From: Fulvivirga maritima
GTDB lineage: Bacteria; Bacteroidota; Bacteroidia; Cytophagales; Cyclobacteriaceae
Direction of reading: 5' to 3'
NCBI RefSeq assembly: GCF_021389955.1
Contig: NZ_CP089980.1
Location: 1,859,501 to 1,923,500, forward strand
Length of the DNA stretch: 64,000 bases
The notes under the pieces are model-generated. The model was not told where the DNA came from and ran no database searches. It worked only from the letters and a program-made list of their open reading frames with translations. Below, one piece after another: positions 9,096 through 18,950 of this stretch. Every line of letters begins with the position of its first letter. Position 1 is the stretch's first letter. The translations under genes and the position numbers were made by a program.

Positions 9096-9131
9096 AAAAA
9101 AGAGGCTGCTCATATGAGTCAGCCTCTTTTT
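9096..9131. terminator. Bidirectional terminator between convergent genes
   Basis: A 12-bp perfect inverted repeat (AAAAAGAGGCTG at 9097-9108 and its complement at 9120-9131) has A/T tracts at both outer ends, so it can end the plus-strand TPR transcript and the minus-strand receptor transcript. Confidence 0.9.
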
Positions 9132-9155
9132 ATGCAACTGTATTTGTGGACTAAA

Positions 9156-11870
9156 TTAAATTTCTTTGAAATCATCCATAGAAGCACCTTTGCTAAAATG
9201 GCGTAGGTTATAGGTGAAAGTAAGCATGAAATACCTCTGTAGTGCATTTGACTGACTATCTTCTATGTAAATTTCCGTTACATTTCTGCCTACATTATTA
9301 TTCTGATCTAGCAAGTCATACACGTTAACACTAAGCTCGCCTAAGTGATCCTTTAAGAATTTCTTACCAAAGCTCATATTTAAAATGGTGTAGCTGTTAT
9401 CATAACCAGCGGCAAGGCCAGTGTTGAGTCTATGGTTTACATCTGCTCTGTATACAAACTCATCACCAAAGATCCAGCTGTAACGAACGTGCGTAGACTG
9501 GTTGTAATACTCATTATCCATAGCCGGACGTGAAGAGTTACTTACTATATGATAATTGCCTCTGGTAGAAATGTTAAAATCGATTCTTTCACTAATATTA
9601 CTGCTCAAAGATAAGCCTAGCATCAGGTTGGTATTATTAGTAAGGTTGGTTTGGTCATTAATAACACCAGGTCTTCTATTATAATTAACCATGCCTCTCA
9701 GATCGATGTTAGATTTAATGCCTTCCCAAGGCATGCCATAATGAACATAAGTTCTGAAATTATAATATCCGTCAGTGTTTTCTGGCCTTATTAGCTGCGA
9801 TCCTTCTTCCAGCACTATGCCTTCGGCTACTTCGGTGGCTTCATCGGCAATGGTGGTGGCATTAGTAATATAACCATCCACAAAATTAGATTCTATAGAA
9901 GCGTACATAGAGTTGCCTTCTGCAGAGTGTGCTCTATAGCGAGCTCTTACCCAGTTAGTATATGCCTGCTCTAATCCTGGGTTTCCTGTTCTTAACTGCA
10001 GTGAATTAGAGTTATCAATTACCGCTTGTAACTGGCCGATTGAAGGAGCGTCAGTCCAGGTTCTGTATTCAAATTCTAATTTTTTCTCATCTGTAATCTC
10101 ATAATCTAATCTCACTGAAGGTAGTATGCTGTTAAAATCACGAGAGATATCATAGGCAGAAGGAAACTCTTGATTATTATCTAACTGAGCGAGCTGATAC
10201 TTAGCCTGGAGCTGCATTCTCCATTTATTCTTTTTGTATTGATACCCCAATTCGGCTTTGTGAGTAATATAATAGCTGTCAAAAGCATTACTCAGAGCGG
10301 TATCTAGCACGCTCGAACCTTCTTCATTATTATAAGTAAGTTTATCTGAGCTATTATCTTGATTGTAGATTTCATATTCCGCCTTTAGCATACTGGCTTT
10401 GCCAATGGGCTCTGTGTATGCAGCACTTGCTCGCCAGGATATGGCATCTCGTTCTCTGATACTGTTCTGATCAAGAATTTCTACGCTATCAGCACGGCTA
10501 TAATAGTTGTTCACAGCATAGCGTTGAGATTTGTCTTCATTAGTATGATAACCAATGTTATTGCTCAGCGTAATACTTCTGCCTTTTTTACCGAATTGAT
10601 GACTCCAGAACAGGTTGTTTTCAAAGTCATAATCAGAATTTTCAGAAGTATTAGTGTTATTGGTTGCATTTAATTGGCCATTGTTAGTATTGGTTTCTCC
10701 TTCAAAGGAGTCATTGTTTTCATCGTTTCTTAATGAAATGCGAGGTCTCCAAATGATTTTGTTGTTATCATTCATTTCATACTCCAGCTTAGCCCAGGCA
10801 TGGTGGTCCATGTTGATACGATTGCTAGTGCTATTTTCGTCATACACTTGTCCGGAGTCTGAAGGCAATACATAAGTTCTTTGTAATGAGCGGCGGCCCT
10901 CGTTTTCTCTACGGCTGAAATAATAACCACCAGTCAGCTCTACTTTGTCCCAGCTGTCACCGTAGTTAATACCGGCATTGTTGGTAATGATCATACCGTT
11001 TTGTGTACGGCTTTCTCCCTGGCTGTTGGGGTCAGCAGAGTAATTCACCATGTTAATGTTATTGCTTAGCGCCGTTATAGTTATTCTCTGATCATTATCG
11101 AAAAGGTTAACACTTGCAGCTGCCTGGTAGCGATCATCAGTACCATAGCCAGCCGTTCCTTTTCCGAATTGGCCTTTTCTTTTATCTGGCTTGGTTATAA
11201 TGTTGATAGTTTTCACTTGTTCGCCATCATCAAAGCCACTGAGTTCGGCTTTATCACTTTTTTTATCATATACCTGAATGGCCGCTATAACCTCAGAGGG
11301 CAGGTTTTGGAGTGCTGCTTCCACATCACCTTCAAAAAAGGGCTTACCATCAACCAGTATTTTTTGTACTGCCTCGCCCTGGGCCTGTATTTGGCCATCT
11401 ACCACGGCTATTCCTGGCATTTTAGAAACGAGATCCTGAGCACTGGCGTCACGGGTGGTTTTAAAGGCGCCGGCGCTGAACTCGGTAGTATCTCCTTTTT
11501 GCGTGCTTACCGGTGCTTTAGCTGTTATTTCAATAGCATCGAGTGTAGTAGTTTCTTCTTCCATTTCTACTACGCCCAGGTTCATGTTTTTATTGACATT
11601 AAGTACGCGGACTACCTTTTTATAACCTATGAAGTTAATCTCTAATACATATTTGCCTTTTTTTACCTTAGGCACATTAAAGATTCCTTCCAGGCTAGTA
11701 GTTACTCCATAGGCCGATGTAGAATCAGGTAAAGTTTTTAAAATAACAGTAGCTCCGGGAAAGGAAGCATTGTTGGCCACATCTCTGACTCGCCCGGAAA
11801 GGCTATATTCCTGGGCATAAGCAGAAGTGACGATTAAAAATGAAGCCAAAACTATAATAATTGATCTCAT
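9156..11870 (-). CDS. TonB-dependent-receptor-like outer-membrane protein (OMP_b-brl_3 type)
   Basis: A 904-residue outer-membrane protein. A signal peptide (1-19, AYAQ) is followed by a carboxypeptidase-like regulatory domain (about 24-110, SGRVRDVANNASFPGATV...) and a plug-like domain (about 115-230). The plug contains DLVSKMPGIAVVDGQIQAQG and the signature ILVDGKPFFEGD. The remaining 670 residues are a large beta-barrel rich in alternating aromatic strands. This matches the outer-membrane beta-barrel family common in Bacteroidota, whose members are often receptors of unknown ligand. There is no SusD partner and no obvious linked enzyme. Transcription appears to start from the 300-bp gap upstream. 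Confidence 0.85.
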   Translation of the reverse strand: MRSIIIVLASFLIVTSAYAQEYSLSGRVRDVANNASFPGATVILKTLPDSTSAYGVTTSLEGIFNVPKVKKGKYVLEINFIGYKKVVRVLNVNKNMNLGVVEMEEETTTLDAIEITAKAPVSTQKGDTTEFSAGAFKTTRDASAQDLVSKMPGIAVVDGQIQAQGEAVQKILVDGKPFFEGDVEAALQNLPSEVIAAIQVYDKKSDKAELSGFDDGEQVKTINIITKPDKRKGQFGKGTAGYGTDDRYQAAASVNLFDNDQRITITALSNNINMVNYSADPNSQGESRTQNGMIITNNAGINYGDSWDKVELTGGYYFSRRENEGRRSLQRTYVLPSDSGQVYDENSTSNRINMDHHAWAKLEYEMNDNNKIIWRPRISLRNDENNDSFEGETNTNNGQLNATNNTNTSENSDYDFENNLFWSHQFGKKGRSITLSNNIGYHTNEDKSQRYAVNNYYSRADSVEILDQNSIRERDAISWRASAAYTEPIGKASMLKAEYEIYNQDNSSDKLTYNNEEGSSVLDTALSNAFDSYYITHKAELGYQYKKNKWRMQLQAKYQLAQLDNNQEFPSAYDISRDFNSILPSVRLDYEITDEKKLEFEYRTWTDAPSIGQLQAVIDNSNSLQLRTGNPGLEQAYTNWVRARYRAHSAEGNSMYASIESNFVDGYITNATTIADEATEVAEGIVLEEGSQLIRPENTDGYYNFRTYVHYGMPWEGIKSNIDLRGMVNYNRRPGVINDQTNLTNNTNLMLGLSLSSNISERIDFNISTRGNYHIVSNSSRPAMDNEYYNQSTHVRYSWIFGDEFVYRADVNHRLNTGLAAGYDNSYTILNMSFGKKFLKDHLGELSVNVYDLLDQNNNVGRNVTEIYIEDSQSNALQRYFMLTFTYNLRHFSKGASMDDFKEI

Positions 11871-12173
11871 AAGTAATTTCGTTCAATAGCGTTTTAAAAA
11901 AATTATGGTGGTAATTAAAGAATGCACCTGTTAAAATTTTCCTAAGAAAGTTTAGACAGATTGGTAGATTTCAATCTAATCAACAAAAATTCTATATGAA
12001 GTTGTAGTCTTTTTATATAAATGGTAAAAGTATTTGGTATGATAAATCGATTCAGCAAGCAAAAAATCAATTATTTTAACGATTCGAGTACAGCGGATTC
12101 TTTTTTAAAAAGGAGATAGGCTTTATTCCTCTTTTTCTAAGAGGCCATACTTGGAAATGTGCTACAATTTTGG
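11871..12173. other. Intergenic region with a small palindrome
   Basis: 303 bp between two minus-strand genes. It holds a perfect TAGATT-TC-AATCTA palindrome at 11965-11978, about 95 bp before the receptor start, which could be an operator. It also holds a weak hairpin CCTCTT/AAGAGG at 12128-12144 beyond the sensor gene. The hairpin lacks a T tract, so termination there is doubtful. I see no coding potential. Confidence 0.35.
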
Positions 12174-13910
12174 CTAGTGGTGATAAGCGGCAAGCTTGTC
12201 ATTAAGCTTTTGTGAGGTGCTTTTAGCGGTATTCTCATTCATCTGTTTGTTCATGATGATGTTGGCTATGCTTTCAGAAAGGTTTTCTACAAATTGTATT
12301 TCATAGTCTTTTAACTTTCTGAGCGCAGCCAGCTCTACTGCGCCTATTACTATATCTCTGGCTACCAAAGGCACTATGAGTAGGCTGCTCGGGGTGCATT
12401 CTCCCAGGCCTGAGGTAATGGTAGTGTAGCCTTGGGGCAGATCAGTAATATATACTGATTCTTTTTCTATTACACACTGACCAACCAAGCCAGCACCCTG
12501 GTCTATTTTCTGATTGACATACTTCTTTTTATTGTAAGCATAAGTGGCTATTCTGTGGAGTTCATCTTCATTAATAATGTATAGCGCACCTTGATTGACG
12601 TCCATATAGTTTACGATCTGACTTATAATATCATCTCCCAGAATTTCTAAAGTGGCCGAATGGTTTTTTAAAATTCCGTTAACTCTGGCCATGCCTTCAT
12701 TATTCCAATTGGTGATAAACTGCTCCTGATCTGCTTCTTGCAGTTTTTGCTGTAGAGCCACTATTGATTTTGCCAATACATCTTTATCATACTGCTCGTC
12801 ATATTTAATGGAAAAATTGCCGGCCCCAAGATTTCGGGCAAAGTCCACAGCCACTTTAATACGTTCTACTAATTGGTTAAGAGCGGTTTTAGTTTCAGCT
12901 AATTCATCAGAAGAATTTACTTTAAGCCTATCAGGAAATTTACCTTTTGCTAAGCTCACCATGGCATCTTTAATTTGGGTGATTGATTTGGTGAAAACAC
13001 TGCTATAAATGTACCCTAGCAGCATCCCTATAAATATTTGAATGCCGAAAAGCCCGATGATAATGTAGATTGTCTTATCTATCATGGCCTCATTGGTTTT
13101 CTTTACATGGTTTGTTAAGCTTATTAATTGCGATGAAATTTCTGAAGCCATAAGATTCAAATCTCCTAAAGTGCCACTATCAGCTGATAGGCCTATTTTC
13201 TCTTCCACTTTTACTATTTCATTAAATCTCTTTTTATACTCACCTATTAGTGAAAGCACTTGAGTTTTTCCAGGTTGGTCTTCAGTTTGAGCTACTTCTT
13301 GCCTAAAGGTATCTACTGCTTTATTAAACTTGTTTAAATACTTCAGGTCTTTGCGAAGAAAGAAATCTTTTTCATGCCTTCTTAGCATAAGCATTTGTAC
13401 TTTATCATAGGGGAAATCAGCCGCTTCTACTTTGTGAATAGCCTCTCTAAGCTGTCCTTCCAAACCATAATCTTCAAAACCTCTTTGCTGATACAGTGTA
13501 ACTAGCTCCTGAAATTTATTATCGAACTCATTAAGGTGTGAGGTAATGGAGCCCAACTTCTCTATAAAATCCGTATCGTTATAATCATCATTGCTTTCTA
13601 TTACGCTTAATACCTGAAGTATAGAATCCATTTGATTTCGATAGCCCACAGTAAGTTCGCTGCCACCGGTGGTTAAGAAATCCTCATTTTTATAGCCCTT
13701 ACTGGCAAATTCCTGTAAATAGATGTTGGCCTGAGACATTCTGAGATTAGCCATATCCAGTTTTTCGCCTAAGTTTCTCAGTTTGAGAATGGAGTAATTC
13801 CCATTAATGGCGACCAAAACCAGAATTACAGATAGAAGTAAGATAGACCCGAAAGCAATCATCAGCTTAAACCGGATCCTGAGGTTAAGAAAGAATTGTG
13901 TGAAGCTCAT
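12174..13910 (-). CDS. HAMP-GAF membrane sensor without output domain
   Basis: A 578-residue inner-membrane sensor from the ATG at 13910; a TTG at 13949 would add 13 residues. One membrane helix near residues 12-35 and another near 280-303 enclose a largely helical periplasmic region of the four-helix-bundle type. A HAMP domain follows (about 305-360), then a linker and a GAF domain (about 405-560, including GAGLVGQCVIEKESVYITDLPQGY and VIGAVELAALR). The protein then stops. No histidine kinase, cyclase or methyl-accepting signalling domain follows, although related Cytophagales proteins often continue into PAS and kinase modules. It may signal by protein contact. No disrupted kinase is evident downstream. 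Confidence 0.8.
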   Translation of the reverse strand: MSFTQFFLNLRIRFKLMIAFGSILLLSVILVLVAINGNYSILKLRNLGEKLDMANLRMSQANIYLQEFASKGYKNEDFLTTGGSELTVGYRNQMDSILQVLSVIESNDDYNDTDFIEKLGSITSHLNEFDNKFQELVTLYQQRGFEDYGLEGQLREAIHKVEAADFPYDKVQMLMLRRHEKDFFLRKDLKYLNKFNKAVDTFRQEVAQTEDQPGKTQVLSLIGEYKKRFNEIVKVEEKIGLSADSGTLGDLNLMASEISSQLISLTNHVKKTNEAMIDKTIYIIIGLFGIQIFIGMLLGYIYSSVFTKSITQIKDAMVSLAKGKFPDRLKVNSSDELAETKTALNQLVERIKVAVDFARNLGAGNFSIKYDEQYDKDVLAKSIVALQQKLQEADQEQFITNWNNEGMARVNGILKNHSATLEILGDDIISQIVNYMDVNQGALYIINEDELHRIATYAYNKKKYVNQKIDQGAGLVGQCVIEKESVYITDLPQGYTTITSGLGECTPSSLLIVPLVARDIVIGAVELAALRKLKDYEIQFVENLSESIANIIMNKQMNENTAKSTSQKLNDKLAAYHH

Positions 13911-14104
13911 GGTATAGACGGTTAGAAGCGATAAAATTAGCTGCTGCAACTGTCATAGACTGAGAATTTTGATTAAGGAATTATTAAAAAAATATGAATA
14001 GTTATAGAGCTTAAATATCTATTTGTTGTAACTACCACTCATATAATTATTCATAGTTAGAAACCTTCTAATAACTATTTTAGAAAAAAATAATCTATCA
14101 ATTT

Positions 14105-17100
14105 ATGAAGTTACTGTTAAGTGTAATGATGTGTGCGGTCTCGCTGGCTACCTATGCTCAGCAAGATAGTGTGGCTGTAGCAGATACTATTTCACGAAAA
14201 GAGACCAAGAAGGAACTGCCTTTGACTGCAGAGAGAAAAATAAGCCTCCAAACCGATGAAGGCTCATGGTTAAGTCTGGATGTAAGTCCTGACGGAAAAA
14301 CTATTGCCTTTGATATGCTGGGAGATATCTATTTGCTCCCAATAAGTGGAGGTAAAGCCGAGCAATTAACCTCAGGTTTAGCATTTGATACTCACCCCAG
14401 GTTTAGCCCTGATGGTAAGAAAATTCTTTTCGTTTCTGACAGAAGTGGAGGTGAAAACCTGTGGACAATAGATCTGGATAGCAAGGATACTAAACTGATC
14501 ACTAAAGGAAACACTAATACTTATCAGTCAGCAGACTGGGCGCCAGATGGAAAATATATAGTGGCTTCACAAGGAAAACGTAATTTGAAACTTCATATCT
14601 ATCATATAGATGGTGGCTCAGGGGTTTCAATAATTGATAAACCCGAAAAGTTAAAAACCATAGAGCCCACTTTTAGCCCTGATGGCCGCTATATTTGGTA
14701 CTCGAAGCGAGAAAATGCCTGGCAGTATAATGCCAGTTTACCTCAATATCAGTTAGCCCTTTATGACAGGGAATCTGGTGATTCGCAAACGGTAACTTCC
14801 AGGTATGGATCTGCCTTTGCGCCTACCTTATCGCTAAATGGCCAATGGCTGGTGTATGGCACTCGTTATAATGATGAAACAGGCCTTATAGCAAGAGATC
14901 TGAAAACCGGAGATGAAAAATGGCTGGCCTACCCGGTACAAAGAGATGAGCAGGAATCTATTGCGCCTTTGGGTGTGCTGCCTGCTATGTCATTTACGCC
15001 TGATAGTAAAAATCTAATAGCTTCTTATGGCGGTAAAATATACAGCATACCTATGGCTGGTGGTGCTGCTACTAATATACCTTTTGAAGTAGATACTGAA
15101 ATAGAACTAGGGCCCAGGCTTAAGTTTAACTACCCTATTTCTGATGATAAGTTAATGACCGTAAATCAGATCAGAGATGTAGCCCCTAGTCCTGACGGAT
15201 CTAAAATAGCTTTTACTGCTCTGAACAGGCTGTACGTTATGGACCTGCCTAATGGATCACCGAAGCGGCTTACTGATTTTGATATGACAGAGGCGATGCC
15301 TACCTGGAGTCCTGATGGATCAGAAATAGCTTTTGTAACCTGGAGTGATGACGCTGGCGGAGCCATTTATAAAGTAAATGTAAAGGGACGCTCAAAAGTA
15401 GTGAAACTTACTAATGAGCCGGGAGCGTATACTGAGCCTGCCTGGAGTTTTGCAGGAGATAAGATTGTGTACATGAAAGGCTCAAGACAGGATTTTCTTA
15501 ATAGCACTGGGCCTATTAGCTTCCATATGCATGATGAAATACGTTGGGTGCCCGCTAAAGGAGGTGCTTCTCATTTTATAGATAAATCTAAGGGAAGAGG
15601 AAATCCTCACTTTGTTAAGGCTAACGATCGTATTTATTTGTACGGCCGTGGTGGTCTTGTTTCTATCCGTTGGGATGGTACTGATGAGAAGAAACTGGTT
15701 AAAATTACAGGTATTACTCCTTATGGCTTTGTAAGAGATAAGTATGATTCTCACGGGCTGTTATCACCGGAGGCCAATGAAGCTCCTGCTAAGCCATCTA
15801 ATGCCGATTTAGTACTCATGGCACCAGAAGGAGATCAGGCATTAGCCATGATCAATAATGAAATTTATACCGTAACGGTGCCTCAGATAGGGTCCGATGT
15901 AGTGAAAATAGCTGTTGCTAATCCTTCTAATGCGGCTTTTCCTTCTAAAAAACTAACCGAAATTGGCGGGCAATTTCCTAGCTGGAGCAGAGATGCAAAA
16001 AAGGTGAACTGGGCTATAGGGAATGCATTCTTTTCTTATGACCTGTTGGAGGCGAAAGCTAAAGAGGAAGAGTTAGAAAATAATAAGGAAAAAGAAGAAA
16101 AGGATGATGATAAGAAGGAAGATAAATACAAACCTGCAGAGCTTAGAGTAAAAGTAGAGGTAAATAGAGATATCCCTTCTGGCAAAGTGCTGCTCCAAAA
16201 TGCTCGACTTATTACTATGAAAGGTGATGAGGTAATTGAAAAAGGAGATGTTTATATAGAGAACAATAGAATAGTAAAAGTAGGGGCGGCCGGTTCTATC
16301 AGTGTAGATGGAGGCGTAACCAAGCTTGATCTTAGTGGCAAAACTATTATTCCTGGTTTTGTAGATACTCACGCGCACTTAAGACCTGCCTGGGGGCTAG
16401 AAAAGAATGAGGCCTGGCCTTATGCGGCCAATCTTGCTTACGGAGTTACTACTACCAGAGATCCGCAGACAGGAACTACCGATGTGCTTACCTATGGTGA
16501 TATGGTAGACGCTGGTACCATGATTGGCCCACGTATTTATTCTACCGGACCAGGAGTGGGCTTTTGGGCGTATAATATTCAGGATCTTGATCATGCCAGA
16601 AATGTATTGAAGCAGTATTCTGAGTACTATCATACCAAAACCATAAAAATGTACATTACAGGTAACAGGCAGCAGCGCCAATGGATAATAATGGCAGCTA
16701 AAGAGCAGGAGCTGATGCCTACTACAGAAGGAGCTCTTGATTTTAAAATGAACCTTACACAAATATTAGATGGATATCCTGGACATGAGCATAGCTTCCC
16801 TATCTATCCGCTGTATAAAGATGTGCTTACTTTGGTTAGTGAATCAAAAACAGCTTATACACCTACACTTTTGGTTTCTTATGGTGGCCCTTGGGCAGAA
16901 AACTATTACTATGAAACAGAAAATGTGCAGGGAGATGAAAAGCTTAACTTTTTTACTCCTAAGTCAGAGCTGGACGCCAAGAGCAGAAGGAGAAATGCAG
17001 GATGGTTTATGAAAGAAGAATATGTGTTTGATGATCATGCCAAATTTGTAAATAAACTAGTGGAGGCTGATGGTCTTGCCGGTATTGGCTCTCATGGTCA

Positions 17101-17437
17101 GTTGCAAGGCCTGGGCTACCATTGGGAGCTATGGTCAGTGCAGTCAGGAGGACTTTCTGAACACAATACTTTGAAGGTGGCTACCATCCTTGGAGCTACA
17201 GCGCTTGGTTTAGAAAATGACCTGGGCTCCATAGAAGAAGGTAAATTGGCTGATTTAGTGATTTTGGATGAAAACCCATTAGACGATATTAGAAATAGTA
17301 ATACCGTAGATATGATAATGAAAAATGGCCGCTTATATAATGGTGATAACCTGAATGAGGTATACCCTAATAAGCATGAAAATACATTTCATTGGTTTCA
17401 ACCCAAGCCGGTTAATGTGCCGGGTATAGGAAAATAG
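14105..17437 (+). CDS. Exported PD40 beta-propeller/amidohydrolase fusion
   Basis: A 1110-residue exported protein with a signal peptide at 1-18. Residues about 45-620 carry repeated TolB/PD40-type propeller units, seen in recurring phrases such as SPDGKTIAFDM, SPDGKKILFVSD, SPDGRYIWYSK and SPDGSEIAFVTW. A low-complexity Lys/Glu/Asp linker lies at about 650-680. Residues about 690-1090 are an amidohydrolase domain with the metal motif DTHAHLRP, later histidines (PGHEH, GSHGQ) and the closing GSIEEGKLADLVILDENP. The family is known in Bacteroidota as a periplasmic amidohydrolase with WD40-like repeats; the substrate is unknown. It stands alone between divergent and convergent genes. Confidence 0.88.
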   Translation: MKLLLSVMMCAVSLATYAQQDSVAVADTISRKETKKELPLTAERKISLQTDEGSWLSLDVSPDGKTIAFDMLGDIYLLPISGGKAEQLTSGLAFDTHPRFSPDGKKILFVSDRSGGENLWTIDLDSKDTKLITKGNTNTYQSADWAPDGKYIVASQGKRNLKLHIYHIDGGSGVSIIDKPEKLKTIEPTFSPDGRYIWYSKRENAWQYNASLPQYQLALYDRESGDSQTVTSRYGSAFAPTLSLNGQWLVYGTRYNDETGLIARDLKTGDEKWLAYPVQRDEQESIAPLGVLPAMSFTPDSKNLIASYGGKIYSIPMAGGAATNIPFEVDTEIELGPRLKFNYPISDDKLMTVNQIRDVAPSPDGSKIAFTALNRLYVMDLPNGSPKRLTDFDMTEAMPTWSPDGSEIAFVTWSDDAGGAIYKVNVKGRSKVVKLTNEPGAYTEPAWSFAGDKIVYMKGSRQDFLNSTGPISFHMHDEIRWVPAKGGASHFIDKSKGRGNPHFVKANDRIYLYGRGGLVSIRWDGTDEKKLVKITGITPYGFVRDKYDSHGLLSPEANEAPAKPSNADLVLMAPEGDQALAMINNEIYTVTVPQIGSDVVKIAVANPSNAAFPSKKLTEIGGQFPSWSRDAKKVNWAIGNAFFSYDLLEAKAKEEELENNKEKEEKDDDKKEDKYKPAELRVKVEVNRDIPSGKVLLQNARLITMKGDEVIEKGDVYIENNRIVKVGAAGSISVDGGVTKLDLSGKTIIPGFVDTHAHLRPAWGLEKNEAWPYAANLAYGVTTTRDPQTGTTDVLTYGDMVDAGTMIGPRIYSTGPGVGFWAYNIQDLDHARNVLKQYSEYYHTKTIKMYITGNRQQRQWIIMAAKEQELMPTTEGALDFKMNLTQILDGYPGHEHSFPIYPLYKDVLTLVSESKTAYTPTLLVSYGGPWAENYYYETENVQGDEKLNFFTPKSELDAKSRRRNAGWFMKEEYVFDDHAKFVNKLVEADGLAGIGSHGQLQGLGYHWELWSVQSGGLSEHNTLKVATILGATALGLENDLGSIEEGKLADLVILDENPLDDIRNSNTVDMIMKNGRLYNGDNLNEVYPNKHENTFHWFQPKPVNVPGIGK

Positions 17438-17830
17438 TCAATTCAAGGTTGTACCATAAGTAATTTTAAGTCAGGTTGAGGCTCTTGAAATCTTCATTAT
17501 TTTGAATAGAAGACAATTTAAGAGCCTCAGCTTTACTCTTTAGGCATAGCCCGAGCCAATTATATTGAGACGGAAGCCTTGAAGGGCTTTTTACCTGCTC
17601 TCTAAAATCCTGGGCATCTCGATACGCAACATTTGTTTTCAATATTATTTCACCTCACGATGGTACAGCAAGATGAAGCCACAGCCGAGTGACACTGAAC
17701 CGTGTCGAATTTTTTAGCAGATGTCAAACTAAATAAGAAGGCTAAATTTCCATAAAGCCGTTCAAAGCTTCGAGTGAAATCTGACATATACTAATCTAAT
17801 TGCTACTTTACAGATGGTCCCTTTTGGATT
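17438..17830. other. Intergenic region with hairpins and possible decayed repeat
   Basis: 393 bp without a convincing gene. A 10-bp perfect inverted repeat, TGAGGCTCTT (17477-17486) and its complement (17520-17529), may end the upstream transcript, though no T tract follows. Further on come a small GACAC...GTGTC hairpin around 17690-17706 and phrases such as CTCGATACGC. These resemble the degenerate intergenic repeats scattered in Bacteroidota genomes, which is an impression from memory, not a match I can verify. Confidence 0.3.
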
Positions 17831-18919
17831 TTATGATACACTGAAGTGATCAAAAGTTTGCCAGTATTTATCTTTATAGATCTCATAGGCCACTTTTAGT
17901 TCAGGAATGTTTTCTTTTAACAAGTTATCTAGCACCTTGGCAGGTTTTCTAAAATCTTCACAAGCAAAATAAATCTGACGCCCACCATTGGCCGTTTCTC
18001 TCCCGATGTTTAAATAACCTTCATAATCCTTCAATACGCTCATGATGTTATCTTCTACTTTATCTAGCAAAGTATAGGTGTCTTTATCAGGAAATCCATT
18101 ACTGTCAGGTGTAAATTCAATCACAATATTTGTTATCCATGGGTGTGAGGCTTTGGCGTCCCACTGGAGCAAGTCCATATTTACGGCAGCCACCCAGGGT
18201 AAGCCATTTTCTAATGAGCCTTCCAGCACAGAGTAATGATCGCCTTCCGTATTATGTCGACTACCTCTATATTTTTCTACAAATTCCTTTTCTCTCCAAA
18301 CCAAGTAGCTTTTTAACTTTTGAAAAGGGATCAGTTCTTTAGTAGCTTCTTCAGGAGTGATCAGGGAGATGTGGTCCATCAGAGTAGCTGTATTTAGCTC
18401 TCCTAGATAATTATCTATAGACAGGAAAACCCCTTGACTAATTAAGTCATAGTTTTCTTCAGTCAGGTCTTTGTGTGTTACATATATGTCTATAAGATCA
18501 GGCTTATCAGGGTGCTCTTCCGGGTAAAAGCTCAGCGTATTTTCATCAAAAGTATAATCATCTACTTTTACTGACAAAGGCTCTTCATTAGAGGGTTTCA
18601 AAGCTGTTATTTTCCAATTAGGAATACTAGGAGCTGCTGCCACCAGTTCTTCTACAAAAACAATATTTTTAACAAAACCATCAGCAGTGAGTATCAATTC
18701 GGCCTGGTCATTATTTTGCATGCCCACTAACAGCCATATGCCATCATGCACCTGATTGAGCTTTGGTGTGAGCTTGTCAAATACTTTTGATTCTATGTCT
18801 CCGCCTTGTTTTATAATCTCATAAAATGATTTTTCCTCTTTCTTAAACCACTCCCAAAATTTTTGGTAGGGATCTATTGTATTGCCTTTATTATTAAATA
18901 GTGACTTAAATAACTTCAT
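17831..18919 (-). CDS. DUF695-family protein
   Basis: A 362-residue soluble protein from the ATG at 18919; a TTG two codons upstream is less likely. The N-terminal half matches a Bacteroidota family annotated as DUF695-containing, with the opening FWEWFKKEEKSFYEII and the phrases ELILTADGFVKNIVFVEELV and PNWKITALKPS. The C-terminal part carries a second domain (about 220-360) ending in a YEIYKDKYWQTFDHFS segment. No signal peptide or membrane helix is seen, so it is likely cytosolic. Function unknown. It is followed on the same strand by nothing close and preceded by the secreted protein gene 31 bp away, so the two may be co-transcribed. Confidence 0.7.
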   Translation of the reverse strand: MKLFKSLFNNKGNTIDPYQKFWEWFKKEEKSFYEIIKQGGDIESKVFDKLTPKLNQVHDGIWLLVGMQNNDQAELILTADGFVKNIVFVEELVAAAPSIPNWKITALKPSNEEPLSVKVDDYTFDENTLSFYPEEHPDKPDLIDIYVTHKDLTEENYDLISQGVFLSIDNYLGELNTATLMDHISLITPEEATKELIPFQKLKSYLVWREKEFVEKYRGSRHNTEGDHYSVLEGSLENGLPWVAAVNMDLLQWDAKASHPWITNIVIEFTPDSNGFPDKDTYTLLDKVEDNIMSVLKDYEGYLNIGRETANGGRQIYFACEDFRKPAKVLDNLLKENIPELKVAYEIYKDKYWQTFDHFSVS

Positions 18920-18950
18920 GTACAAATTTTTTTTTCAAACCTCAGTAGCA

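Noticed and set aside
11169-11645. 158-codon plus-strand ORF in the outer-membrane receptor gene
   Set aside because: Antisense shadow of the conserved plug region; no start context or domain.
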